Positions 55,601-60,519 of a stretch of DNA of 64,000 bases are shown here, piece by piece. A program made the translations under genes and the position numbers. The notes below the pieces were generated by a model. The model was not told where the DNA came from and did not search any database. It saw only the letters and a list, made by a program, of their open reading frames with translations. Within the stretch, counting starts at the first letter, position 1, and each line of letters opens with the position of its first letter. This DNA is from Pisaster brevispinus (taxonomy: Eukaryota > Echinodermata > Asteroidea > Forcipulatida > Asteriidae), in contig JAMKCF010000002.1 of assembly GCA_023634235.1 (NCBI GenBank), positions 15,495,091-15,559,090 of the forward strand, in the 5' to 3' direction.

Positions 55601-57522
55601 TACTGCATCATTTTAGAGCTTAAAATGGAAACATAAAAATTGGCCCAAATTTGATAAAAATGCTGGACTTGCCCCTTGTGATTTTTTCAGATTTTAGCCT
55701 ATTTTTCAACTCTCAATATTTCTAAAAATAAAGCTTATTTTCTAGGTAAAGTTACATAAAAAGGCATCAGTAGAGCCTACTGCATCATTTTATAGCGTAA
55801 AATTGCAACTTAAAAATCGGTCAAAATTTGATAAAAATGCTGGACTTACCCCTTGTGATTTTTTCAATTTTTTGGCCTATTTTTCAACACTCAATGTTTC
55901 TCAAAATAAAGCCTATATCGTAGGTCAAGTTACATAAAAAGGCATCAGTGGAGCCTACTGCATCATTTTAGAGCCTAAAATGGAAACTTAAAAATTGGCC
56001 CAAATTTGATAAAAATGCTGGACTTACCCCTTGTGATTTTTTCAATTTTTTGCCTATTTTTCAACTCTCAATGTTTCTCAAAATAAAGCCTATATCGTAG
56101 GTCAAGGTACATAAAAAGGCATCAGTGGAGCCTACTGCATCATTTTAGAGCCTAAAATGGAAACTTAAAAATTGGCCCAAATTTGATAAAAATGCTGTGA
56201 TTTTTTCAATTTTTGGCTTATTTTTCAACTCTCAATATTTCTCAAAATAAAGCTTATATCCTAGGTCAAGTTACATAAAAAGGCATCAGTAGAGCCTACT
56301 GCATCATTTTAGAGCTTAAAACGGAAACATAAAAATTTGCCAAAATTTGATATAAATGCTGGACTTACCCCTTGTGATTTTTTCAGATTTTAGCCTATTT
56401 TTCAACTATCACTATTTCTCAAAATAAAGCTTATTTTCTAGGTAAAGTTACATAAATAGGCATCAGTAGAGCCTACTGCATCATTTTATAGCGTAAAATT
56501 GCAACTTAAAAATCGGTCCAAATTTGATAAAAATGCTGGACTTACCCCTTGTGATTTTTTCAGATTTTAGCCTATTTTTCAACTCTCAATATTTCTCAAA
56601 ATAAAGCTTATTTTCTAGGTTAAGTTACATAAAAAGGCAACAGTGGAGCCTACTGCATCATTTTAGAGCTTAAAATGGAAACTTAAAAATTGGCTCCAAT
56701 TTGATAAATGTCGGATCAACCCTTATGATGATTTTTTTTTTTTTTCAATTTTAAAATGTTGATATATCCACACTTAAGCTGAAATCATGGGTCCAGTTAA
56801 ATAAAAATGCACCAGTCTTGCTCATAGATGATTTCAGAGCCTTAATTCACAACTTGAAGTATGACCTTTGCCTCAGCAATCTAAACAGAGTCTAACCTTT
56901 TTTTGTTTTTCACAGCTACCTTGACTCATCAGCTAGAGTTCATGAGAGCCGAGATCAACAAGTTAAAAGCGGAGAAGCTAGATCTCATCAGAACAAACGT
57001 GGTAAGCGTCAAATTGTTTTCTTCCCTTCCACTATTTCTTTTCTTCATCTGCAATAAAGTCAAGCTCCGTTTGCAAAGAGAAGAGTCATGTACTGACTGT
57101 GCTTTTATATAGTATGAATTCTGTAATCAAATCAACTGGACTTACTATTTAATTGTGACGACTGTTTTGTGTCCTATCCTGGACGCATCATCAAGACGAC
57201 TGATCTTGTGGCGGCAAATGGTTGATGACATGGTTGATAGACAGAGTATTCAGTGCTTTTATTGGGCTAGTGTACCACAAGGAATAAATATAATTAATTC
57301 ATTATTGATAACAGTCAATGAATCTGATCTGAATCCATTATGTGGTTACTTGTAAACTCGACCTCTTCTTTTCAGAGCTGGCAACATGACATCAAGAAGT
57401 TAAAAGAGAAGGAGGCCCGTCACATTGCTGAACTGTCCAGTGCTCAGAAGGAGATCAGCAAACTACGAGAAATTCAAACCATTCAGAATTCTGGCTACAT
57501 TGAGGCACTGTCTAGTGTCTAA
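20408..57522 (+). CDS. RAP1GAP: Rap1 GTPase-activating protein, 20 coding exons, 801 aa
   Basis: Joined exons: 20408-20577, 39221-39296, 40865-40909, 41400-41447, 43469-43543, 43840-44031, 45298-45401, 45817-45895, 46151-46204, 47591-47775, 48408-48537, 48940-49095, 49430-49588, 50273-50554, 50676-50776, 51053-51175, 51829-51922, 52454-52553, 56916-57001, 57376-57522. The total of 2406 nt is in frame throughout. Seen: a GoLoco motif (residues about 89-106), a dimerisation region (about 139-281), a Rap-GAP catalytic region (about 282-491) with HIGND (N395) and [12 protein letters not shown], a Ser-rich tail (about 510-720) and a coiled coil (about 725-801). Known of the family: cytosolic proteins that switch off Rap1/Rap2 by supplying an Asn 'thumb' for GTP hydrolysis; GoLoco binds Galpha-i/o-GDP. 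Similarity to vertebrate RAP1GAP and RAP1GAP2 is strong from exon 3 to exon 14. Less certain: that exon 1 is the main start (M61 in exon 2 is an alternative), and whether untranslated exons lie further upstream. Confidence 0.93.
20759..21110 (+). mobile_element. Composite SINE, family 1, with LINE-like 3' tail
   Basis: A 5' leader (GACTGGCACCCCTGAACAAA, AATAGGGAGACTG) shared with 41683 is followed by a tRNA-like head (GGGCTAGATAGCTCAGATGG; GGTCACTGGTTCAGATCC). A LINE-like tail (GTAAAGCGCATTGAGACG) and (ATT)n end it. It lies at the start of intron 1. Confidence 0.75.
21113..21510. other. Intron 1, nothing recognised
   Basis: AT-rich intronic DNA. A small ORF at 21365 runs into repeat family A and is not supported. 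Confidence 0.5.
21513..21755. mobile_element. MITE-like repeat, family A copy 2
   Basis: Same ordered segments as 1795-2062 (ATGGTCATGG, TTTTGATCTTGCGAG, CACAGGTTTGTTATT, TTTGATAATAACCAATG). Confidence 0.7.
22490..22722 (-). mobile_element. tRNA-derived SINE, family 3
   Basis: On the - strand it has an A-box part (GTCATGGCAGAGTGGTCAAG) and a B-box part (GTGTGGGTTCGAGTCCTGG). The body AAAAGAACCCAGTTACAC is shared with 45917-46110. The head resembles a class II (Ser/Leu) tRNA. Confidence 0.78.
22725..23030. other. Intron 1, nothing recognised
   Basis: AT-rich intronic DNA without a clear feature. Confidence 0.5.
23034..23254. mobile_element. MITE-like repeat, family C copy 2
   Basis: Aligns with 12438-12656. 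Its right end, inverted, reads TTAAAGGCAAAATATACC, the TTAAAGG-type terminus. Confidence 0.75.
23255..24940. other. Intron 1, no recognised feature
   Basis: Intronic DNA with a G-run at about 23599 and a long interrupted C-run at 24855-24879. No conserved peptide or splice-bounded frame was found. Confidence 0.45.
24945..25245 (+). mobile_element. tRNA-related SINE, family 4
   Basis: Aligns with 13885-14188 through CACCTCTAGGACCCTGGCTC, the TTTTCAGTCCCTACC body and GGTTCTTGGCTAGTGCAGTG, then ends in an (AAATG)n tail. Confidence 0.8.
25246..25372 (-). mobile_element. tRNA-derived SINE, family 3-related
   Basis: Contains the inverted B box AGGATTCGAACCCACATTCT and the A-box part CTAGACCACTGGGCCACGAC. 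It abuts the family-4 SINE tail directly, which suggests insertion at the A-rich tail. Confidence 0.65.
25375..26950. other. Intron 1, no recognised feature
   Basis: AT-rich intronic DNA with no supported feature. Confidence 0.5.
26958..27380 (+). pseudogene. LINE 3' end, CR1/L2-like polymerase C-terminus, frameshifted
   Basis: It reads [38 protein letters not shown] and, after a frameshift near 27231, [12 protein letters not shown]. This is the characteristic C-terminus of CR1/L2-type non-LTR retrotransposon polymerases. The 3' tail includes GCGCTCTATAAATGC and (TATTG)n. It is 5'-truncated and lies in intron 1. Confidence 0.88.
27680..27775 (+). mobile_element. SINE family 4 fragment
   Basis: Retains GGTGGATTGTGTCTTCAATA, GGGTTTTTCCTCCCACGTCT and AAAACTGAC of the family-4 body. 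Head and tail are lost. Confidence 0.6.
28105..28545. promoter_or_regulatory. Candidate intron-1 enhancer with homeodomain-type motifs
   Basis: Five CAATTA(A) motifs (28111, 28303, 28398, 28484, 28533) lie in 430 bp of higher-complexity, CpG-containing DNA with no repeat. The 73-codon ORF inside (28168-28389) has no recognisable domain. Function is inferred only. Confidence 0.3.
31604..31634. repeat. 31-base A homopolymer
   Basis: Uninterrupted A run followed by (AAAT)-like sequence. It could be a retroposon tail, but no body is recognisable upstream. Confidence 0.8.
33151..33436. mobile_element. MITE-like repeat, family B copy 2
   Basis: Sister copy of 9615-9886 and the empty site for the small palindromic insertion there: GTGATCAACCATATACATG is continuous here. 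Confidence 0.7.
33440..34470. other. Intron 1, no recognised feature
   Basis: AT-rich intronic DNA with no supported coding sequence. Confidence 0.5.
34472..34642. mobile_element. Palindromic element with telomere-like interior, copy 1
   Basis: The outer arms carry ATGTTCCGACACCCCT and, inverted, AGGGGTGTCGGAACAT. The interior reads TTAACCCTAATCCTA and similar degenerate CCCTAA steps. The right arm holds three tandem GGAACATAGGG steps. Confidence 0.7.
34876..35055. mobile_element. Palindromic element with telomere-like interior, copy 2
   Basis: Starts GACTGCTCTGTGTTCCGACA and ends with AGGGGTGTAAGAACATAGGT. The interior has GGGTTAGGGTGAGGGGTAGG. It is related to 34472-34642 but more diverged. 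Confidence 0.65.
35060..36535. other. Intron 1, no recognised feature
   Basis: Intronic DNA. The 111-codon ORF at 35285-35620 has no recognisable domain and no splice-bounded support. A C9 run lies at about 36186. Confidence 0.45.
36540..36640 (+). mobile_element. SINE family 2 fragment
   Basis: Contains TTTCGAATCCCACCCG (B box) and, downstream, GTACTGAGTATAACAGTGCT, the tail segment of family 2 in + orientation. Confidence 0.6.
36645..39220. other. 3' part of intron 1, no recognised feature
   Basis: AT-rich intronic DNA. It ends with the pyrimidine-rich acceptor of exon 2. Confidence 0.5.
39221..39296 (+). CDS. RAP1GAP: RAP1GAP exon 2 (residues 57-82)
   Basis: A long pyrimidine tract and CTACAG precede it, and the donor GTAAGA follows. 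It reads [18 protein letters not shown] then KGKSVNGE and ends in phase 0. The internal ATG at 39231 (M61) could start a shorter 741-residue protein from an alternative promoter. The peptide is not obviously conserved in vertebrates. Confidence 0.85.
39420..40015. repeat. Degenerate tandem repeat in intron 2 (about 110-140 bp units)
   Basis: About five diverged copies of a segment like AAGTGTGGATGCATAGGTTT, CTTTTTGCCACTTTTGAAAA and CAGCAAAATGAAATC, near 39425, 39535, 39657, 39811 and 39949. Confidence 0.75.
40865..40909 (+). CDS. RAP1GAP: RAP1GAP exon 3, first half of GoLoco motif (83-97)
   Basis: Acceptor TTTGCCCAG, donor GTAAGT, phase 0 at both ends. It encodes [15 protein letters not shown], the helical first half of a GoLoco (Galpha-i/o-Loco) motif. 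The family core FF-x-LL is intact. Confidence 0.93.
41400..41447 (+). CDS. RAP1GAP: RAP1GAP exon 4, second half of GoLoco motif (98-113)
   Basis: Acceptor TTGTTACAG, donor GTAAGT, phase 0. It encodes [16 protein letters not shown]. The Glu-Gln-Arg triad (E103-Q104-R105) is present; its Arg reaches the nucleotide of Galpha in known GoLoco complexes. It aligns closely with the DEQRC segment of vertebrate RAP1GAP. Confidence 0.95.
41683..41850 (+). mobile_element. SINE family 1 in intron 4
   Basis: Leader GTTACAGGCTGAATAGCTTC and AATAGGGAGACTGCC, then tRNA-like head GGGCTCGATAGTTCAGTTGG and GGTCGAAGGTTCAAATTC. Matches 20759 closely. Same strand as the gene. Confidence 0.8.
41855..43468. other. 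Rest of intron 4; two overlapping unexplained ORFs
   Basis: ORFs of 138 codons (42585-43001) and 119 codons (42989-43348) fill 760 bp of higher-complexity intron. Neither shows a recognised domain, and neither is needed by the phase chain of the gene. Confidence 0.35.
43469..43543 (+). CDS. RAP1GAP: RAP1GAP exon 5 (114-138), linker
   Basis: Acceptor TCTTTCAG, donor GTAACT, phase 0. The 25-residue linker is rich in Ser and Lys ([20 protein letters not shown] then YRIKE). It is poorly conserved and joins the GoLoco motif to the GAP fold. Confidence 0.88.
43840..44031 (+). CDS. RAP1GAP: RAP1GAP exon 6 (139-202), start of dimerisation region
   Basis: Acceptor TTTTTGTGCAG, donor GTGAGT, phase 0. 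It contains [18 protein letters not shown], matching the family's P-x-x-I-x-P-x-x-G-G-[YF]-W-I segment, and ends YRRHFYGK, matching the family's YRKHFLGK. It starts the N-terminal dimerisation domain of the crystallised human protein. Confidence 0.95.
44098..44245 (-). mobile_element. SINE family 4 fragment in intron 6
   Basis: Inverted copy of the 3' body: (ATTTC)n tail, GTGAAGCCAAGGACTCTCAG, ACTTAATCACTTTACTAGCC and TTCAGTTTTAGG. Confidence 0.75.
44250..45050. other. Intron 6, GC-richer patch
   Basis: 44580-44840 is richer in GC and CpG than the rest of the intron and has no repeat match inside the window. Two overlapping ORFs there lack domains. It could be a regulatory element or an old insertion. 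Confidence 0.3.
45054..45230. repeat. 21-bp minisatellite in intron 6, 8 copies
   Basis: The TTTAGC core recurs at 45061, 45082, 45103, 45124, 45145, 45166, 45187 and 45208, exactly every 21 bases. The unit resembles GTGAATTTAGCAAGCCACTT. Confidence 0.93.
45298..45401 (+). CDS. RAP1GAP: RAP1GAP exon 7 (203-236 plus 2 nt)
   Basis: Acceptor TTCAACTGCAG, donor GTCAGT, ends in phase 2. It encodes [20 protein letters not shown] and [14 protein letters not shown], matching the EHFNY...LRLLLR region of vertebrate RAP1GAP. Confidence 0.94.
45435..45636. mobile_element. hAT-like MITE in intron 7
   Basis: Terminal inverted repeats of about 28 bp: left CAGGGCCCAATTTCATAGAG, right (inverted) CAGGACTCAATTTCATAGAG. 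The CAGGG start suggests hAT. No clear target duplication. Related copies lie in introns 10 and 16. Confidence 0.75.
45817..45895 (+). CDS. RAP1GAP: RAP1GAP exon 8 (to residue 263)
   Basis: Acceptor TTTCATCAG, donor GTAAGA. It completes Arg237 across the junction and reads [20 protein letters not shown] then VPSKLAK. It matches the family segment R-x-K/C-x-T-x-H-D/E. Confidence 0.93.
45917..46120 (+). mobile_element. SINE family 3 filling intron 8
   Basis: Head GTCGTGACCTGGTGGTCAAG and GTATAGGTTCGAGTCCAGG; body TTAAAAGAACCCAGTTACAC shared with 22490-22722. It makes up most of the 255-bp intron 8, in the gene's own orientation. Confidence 0.8.
46151..46204 (+). CDS. RAP1GAP: RAP1GAP exon 9 (264-281)
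   Basis: Acceptor TCATTTTAAG, donor GTAAGA, phase 0 at both ends. It encodes [18 protein letters not shown] and matches the family's F-x-P-V-L-[YF]-P-K. The next intron is the one with decoy acceptors. Confidence 0.94.
46227..47590 (+). repeat. RAP1GAP: Tandem duplication of intron 9 with the head of exon 10
   Basis: Units begin GATATTAACAACAAGCTG (46227, 46437, 46618, 46839, 47216, 47439), and each ends with a splice acceptor plus exon-10-like bases. Acceptor junctions are at 46393, 46584, 46806, 47182, 47405 and the true one at 47591. Copies retain CACAG/GCTTC-GAACTCATAG. The decoys diverge after about 30 bases; the one at 47405 hits TAA. Confidence 0.92.
47591..47775 (+). CDS. RAP1GAP: RAP1GAP exon 10 (282-342), start of catalytic domain
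   Basis: Acceptor CAATTCACAG, donor GTAAAT, ends in phase 2. It begins [20 protein letters not shown] and continues [17 protein letters not shown], the hallmark N-[NT]-F-K-F-G-V-I-Y segment of Rap GAPs. Five partial copies of its first 30 bases lie upstream in intron 9. Only this one continues into the conserved coding sequence. Confidence 0.97.
48105..48262. mobile_element. MITE related to intron 7 element, in intron 10
   Basis: Starts TAGGGCCATTTTTATATAGC and ends CTTTATGAAATTGGCCTTCT, a degenerate form of the same inverted repeats. Confidence 0.6.
48408..48537 (+). CDS. RAP1GAP: RAP1GAP exon 11 (343-386)
   Basis: Acceptor TTGGCGTTAG, donor GTGAGA. It encodes [19 protein letters not shown] and [19 protein letters not shown]. 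The FRGGLD and HGQTG signatures of the Rap-GAP catalytic fold are intact. Confidence 0.97.
48940..49095 (+). CDS. RAP1GAP: RAP1GAP exon 12 (387-438), asparagine-thumb helix
   Basis: Acceptor TTCTCATTGTAG, donor GTCAGT, phase 0. It encodes [20 protein letters not shown] then [20 protein letters not shown], almost identical to vertebrate RAP1GAP2. N395 matches the catalytic Asn thumb (N290 in human RAP1GAP numbering, as I recall it). All catalytic-helix residues look intact, so the enzyme should be active. Confidence 0.98.
49430..49588 (+). CDS. RAP1GAP: RAP1GAP exon 13 (439-491), end of catalytic domain
   Basis: The acceptor is ATTCCATAG. The donor is CAG/GCAAGT, a non-canonical GC donor. It encodes [20 protein letters not shown] and [20 protein letters not shown], matching the family's VTARDDVP and FLLTKL. 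The next exon begins [12 protein letters not shown], so the exon end is fixed by homology. Confidence 0.97.
49888..50146. mobile_element. MITE-like repeat, family A copy 3 (inverted), intron 13
   Basis: Inverted relative to 1795 and 21513: TTGGTAATTGTCAAAGACC, CCGCACTTTATGTGACTC and a TTTTCCACCATGACC end. Confidence 0.72.
50273..50554 (+). CDS. RAP1GAP: RAP1GAP exon 14 (492-585), helix then Ser-rich tail
   Basis: Acceptor TTACCCTCACAG, donor GTAAGT, phase 0. It begins [20 protein letters not shown], the last conserved helix of the GAP region. It then reads [20 protein letters not shown], which resembles the F-x-x-x-FKR-x-x-RSRSQSMD segment of vertebrate RAP1GAP. The RSQS cluster is a probable regulatory phosphosite by analogy. 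Confidence 0.95.
50676..50776 (+). CDS. RAP1GAP: RAP1GAP exon 15 (586-618 plus 2 nt), Ser-rich
   Basis: Acceptor CTCCCCAACAG, donor GTAATG, ends in phase 2. It encodes [20 protein letters not shown] followed by a basic KKEPKRK end. It is low in complexity and probably disordered. Confidence 0.85.
51053..51175 (+). CDS. RAP1GAP: RAP1GAP exon 16 (to residue 659), symmetric cassette
   Basis: Acceptor CGCCACTACAG, donor GTACGT. Both junctions fall inside an Arg codon (AG/A), so skipping it keeps frame and residue. It encodes [20 protein letters not shown] and further Ser-rich sequence. It is probably disordered and a candidate for alternative splicing. Confidence 0.85.
51354..51540. mobile_element. 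hAT-like MITE in intron 16
   Basis: Starts CCCTGGCTCCATTTCATAGA. Its end, inverted, reads CCAGGGCCTAATTTCATACA. It includes AAGGTTACTGGCCAAAGTAC, shared with 45435-45636. Confidence 0.75.
51829..51922 (+). CDS. RAP1GAP: RAP1GAP exon 17 (to residue 691), Ser/acidic
   Basis: The acceptor GTGGTCAG lies after a T-rich tract; the donor is GTGAGA; it ends in phase 0. It encodes [20 protein letters not shown] followed by [11 protein letters not shown], an acidic patch resembling casein-kinase substrates. Confidence 0.85.
52454..52553 (+). CDS. RAP1GAP: RAP1GAP exon 18 (692-724 plus 1 nt)
   Basis: Acceptor GCTCCTGTAG, donor GTAAGT, ends in phase 1. It encodes [20 protein letters not shown] then [13 protein letters not shown]. 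It contains four Cys, and no fold is recognised. The satellite-bearing intron 18 follows. Confidence 0.82.
52735..56735 (+). repeat. 177-bp satellite, 23 tandem copies, in intron 18
   Basis: CATCAGT-GAGCCTACTGCAT recurs at 52751, 52928, 53105, 53281, 53458, 53635, 53813, 53990, 54167, 54346, 54523, 54700, 54878, 55055, 55233, 55411, 55588, 55765, 55943, 56120, 56284 (unit before it is 164 bp), 56461 and 56638. Two monomer classes: A (TTTTTTCAGATTTTAGCC, TTTTCTAGGTAAAG) and B (TTTTTTCAATTTTTGGCC, ATATC-TAGGTCAAG). AT-rich, with no open frame. It fills most of the 4,362-bp intron. Confidence 0.97.
56736..56915. other. Degenerate satellite edge and exon 19 acceptor
   Basis: A decayed trace of the satellite (AAATGCACCAGTCTTG near 56805) precedes the T-rich acceptor. 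Confidence 0.5.
56916..57001 (+). CDS. RAP1GAP: RAP1GAP exon 19 (725-753), coiled coil
   Basis: The acceptor is TTTTTCACAG and the donor GTAAGC. The two leading bases complete Thr725. It encodes [20 protein letters not shown] then LDLIRTNV, with Leu/Ile heptads typical of a parallel coiled coil. It is 4.36 kb from exon 18, beyond the satellite. Phase and the coiled coil continuing in exon 20 support it. Confidence 0.85.
57376..57522 (+). CDS. RAP1GAP: RAP1GAP exon 20 (754-801 and stop), coiled coil
   Basis: The acceptor is CTTCTTTTCAG. It encodes [20 protein letters not shown] then further heptads, ending YIEALSSV and TAA at 57520-57522. From memory, vertebrate RAP1GAP and RAP1GAP2 have no such coiled coil, whereas the related SIPA1 family does end in a leucine zipper. 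Confidence 0.88.
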   Translation, partial: SWQHDIKKLKEKEARHIAELSSAQKEISKLREIQTIQNSGYIEALSSV

Positions 57523-58316
57523 AAAGCCCCAACCCTACACCCCTTGCATTCAAAACCACTGGGAACACTTCATGAACTACGCACAGAAACCTTATGAGAA
57601 GAATTAACTCTTACCTCTTCCTGACAATCCATTCATTTCAAGGAAGGATCATGAACCATTCATCACCCAAGGACTTCACAGACTGCTGCGTCATTTTGGA
57701 AATAAAACCTTCAAGATCCGCATGATGTGCCTGCAAAGGGGTTCATTTATAGAATACAAGAATTCCAGTTAAAACACCATCAGCTTATTGAGCTTGTCTA
57801 AAATATGGAGAAAAAAACCAGCAACCTTGACATCACACTATTAAGTGAAGAAACTTCAAGTAACATTAAAGAATCTCTACCAGTGGCTCTAAAGGTTCAC
57901 AAAAGAACCAAGTTGGAGTGATGTTCATTGCAAAAGTATTAATAATTTGCAAGGTGCATAGGTTAGAGAAATACAAATGTTCGGATGGTTAAGACGCTGT
58001 AATAATCTTGTCTCTAAGAGACGGTGGTCCCGAAAGATTGAGGTGGTGTTGAGAAGTAGGTCTTATGTCTCAAGTAGTATGCTCGGCTCGTCTTAAGGAG
58101 GTGATTCTGTTGATTTCCAGCAATCTTAAAGAGATTGCCAGATGTGAAGAGATACCTAGTTTTTAGTGGAGTACAGACCACACCACAATGCTTTGTAAAA
58201 GTGTGTATACAGAAGGGATAGCATTATTTTCTCTCCAAAATTATGACCTATTCCCGTCAGCTTTGTTTTCTTCGTTTTGTTTTCCTTTTTATCTTCATCC
58301 ATTTGCTTCCTTTAAA

Positions 58317-58324
58317 TGTACATA
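58317..58324 (+). promoter_or_regulatory. Pumilio-type element TGTACATA in 3'UTR
   Basis: Exact match to the PUF-binding consensus TGTANATA in the sense strand of the inferred 3'UTR. Confidence 0.4.
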
Positions 58325-59259
58325 AACTCCGCCCCTGGGAAGGCTTGTACAAAAAAAACCTGCATTTGATAAAATCGTGCAACCTGTAGTATACCTGTAT
58401 TTATGATTGGAAAGAAGTACACAATTTTACCTCTAGATCCATAGTACTATTTAAGTTTAGTTTTTAAGTTAAAATGATGACCAAGTTGTTATTTTTTGTC
58501 TTCAACAATATGTAAAGAAAACCAGCCAGGACAGTGTCTAATTTAACTTAATTATAGAATTTGTGATTTTAGCAGAATTTCTTTAATAATCCTTTTTTTA
58601 TGATATGTTCCATTCAAAATGTAAATTTGTTACATCTTTGGTAATTACCTGTGAAAATATACGGACAGCGTCCCCTATTTGTGTTCGAATCGAGCTCCAC
58701 GAACTGAGCTGAACATGAATGAGAAGAATGACAGTAACATAACGAATCAAGCTTAGGCCGTCTTTGTCTAGTACCCCTGTTTGCCAATATTGTTGACAAT
58801 CAATGCATATGAAGGGACCAGTCTACTTTCTTGTCTGGTTTGGTTTGATGACGTGTACATTAAAAAACAAGCGTGAAGGATGTTTAAGTAATAACTGTTA
58901 CCTTGTATTGCAGTGTGGACCACATGAAATATTTCGTTTAGAAATGCTGTTATACATCATGGGCAACTTAGTTTTGAATTAGATATACTTAAATAGGCTG
59001 CAACAAGTCAAACAATCAATGCAGCTTGTGTTGAATTAGACCAAGGTATTGCCAAATTTTTAGATTAATGTTTTTTTAAATGATGGTGTTAAGTTTCAAA
59101 TTTTTACTGAAGACTTCACATTAACTGTGGTTGCTAAAATGCAAAAAATAATAATTTAAGTTAATTTAATAATACATGAACTGAAGTGTGATGTAAAATT
59201 AATCCAGGGTATTGAACTTATTGTACATTGTTTTGTTTTTTCTTTTTTTCGAAATGGAG

Positions 59260-59316
59260 TGTAAATATTTTCATGGAATTATAAACAAAATCTTGTGAGG
59301 TGTGTGCGTGTAAATA
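59260..59316 (+). promoter_or_regulatory. Pair of Pumilio-type elements TGTAAATA
   Basis: Two exact TGTAAATA octamers at 59260-59267 and 59309-59316, 49 bases apart and just before the poly(A) signal. This suggests mRNA repression by PUF proteins; not shown here. Confidence 0.45.
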
Positions 59317-59379
59317 GAAATGTAAAAATAATGGGATTGTTTAGCTTCACAGATTGTCTCTGACATTAATATAATTGTG

Positions 59380-59385
59380 AATAAA
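59380..59385 (+). promoter_or_regulatory. Candidate polyadenylation signal AATAAA
   Basis: A canonical hexamer about 1.86 kb after the stop codon, followed within 25 bases by GT- and T-containing sequence. The first SINE downstream begins near 59605. Confidence 0.5.
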
Positions 59386-59400
59386 AAGAACAAAGTAAGT

Positions 59401-60515
59401 TTTGCAATGGTAAACAAACAAAAAACCACTTTTAGTTACTTCTTCCCCATTTATTTCGAATCAATTTCAACTTTTATTACTTCAGTCATAATATAAAAGA
59501 CTTACCACAAGAAAGGCACCACTCTTTTTGCTCTGATATTGCAAAGTAGATCTATCTGCAGATGGAATTGACAATCAATAGCGGATCGTTGTAAGTCACT
59601 AGACTATTTTGGGGTGAACAAAGACAAAATTGATGAAAATGGGATTTGACCCTGCGACCTCCAGGTTTATGGGCCGGTGCTCTACCAACTCACAATCTAT
59701 CTCTTCAGCGTTGGAGGTCTCTCTATTTGATTATTTATTGTGTTCGGGCCTGGGCACCAGACTATATACGAACACAAGCCTCATTCTTATTATAAACTTG
59801 CATAGTAAATAATCAAGATGTCATCATTCTGGAGTCTGTTCCCTACCAGTAGTAATCATATCAATATGCCAGGTTGTTGTTTTTTTCCCAGAGCTGTATA
59901 AAATAGAGAAGTTTATTGAAAAACCAGCATCATCAGAGGTTAGAGGTCAAGTGGTGATGTTGTAATGAATTGTATACAGTACTGCAAAGTAACTTGTGAC
60001 ACCCCACGACAAAATCGGGCACTCCTGGAAAAAGTGAAATGGCATCAAAAGTGAAGACAACCAAAACATCAACTATCAAATGTGATGTGATGTTTTAAAC
60101 ATGCTGTTTAGTAAAACTAAACAATTGTTTATTAATTCGAAAGCTCTTCTTATATGTTTGATGAAGGAATCAAACCCAGTTTTCTGTTTTGGCGAGAAGT
60201 GCCTAGTTTTGGCGTGGAGCGTATTGTTTCAATGCGGTAAAAGCTGAATATGAATGTAAATAGATGAACTGAATTGCAGTGCAGGCAATACGCTTAATTT
60301 GTTTTACCGAGAAACCTTGCGATGGTCGCAATTAAGTTGAACATCCAAGATGATACACACAACTTGAAATACAAATTCTTGCTCAAGTGTTATTTTTTAA
60401 CAATACTTTATGTTAACCCTCTGAAATCATGGGTTAGTGTACTTACCCCGCTGCTGTCAACAACGGCAGGACAAGTTCAAATTTTTGAAATGGAAAGTCC
60501 CTCAAGTCGCAACCT
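59401..60515. other. Downstream of RAP1GAP, no gene recognised
   Basis: Apart from the SINE listed separately, this is AT-rich DNA without a supported exon. Confidence 0.5.
59605..59735 (-). mobile_element. SINE family 1 downstream of RAP1GAP
   Basis: TTGGGGTGAACAAAG, then the inverted B box GGGATTTGACCCTGCGACCT and the inverted A-box end CGGTGCTCTACCAACT. Confidence 0.72.
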
Positions 60516-60519
60516 ATAC

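Larger units (their letters stand above)
57523..59400 (+). other. RAP1GAP: RAP1GAP 3' untranslated region (probable extent)
   Basis: No coding sequence follows the stop codon. The stretch is AT-rich, holds no recognised interspersed repeat, unlike its flanks, and ends just after an AATAAA at 59380. An earlier AATAAA near 57702 could give a short form. The end point is inferred. Confidence 0.6.
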
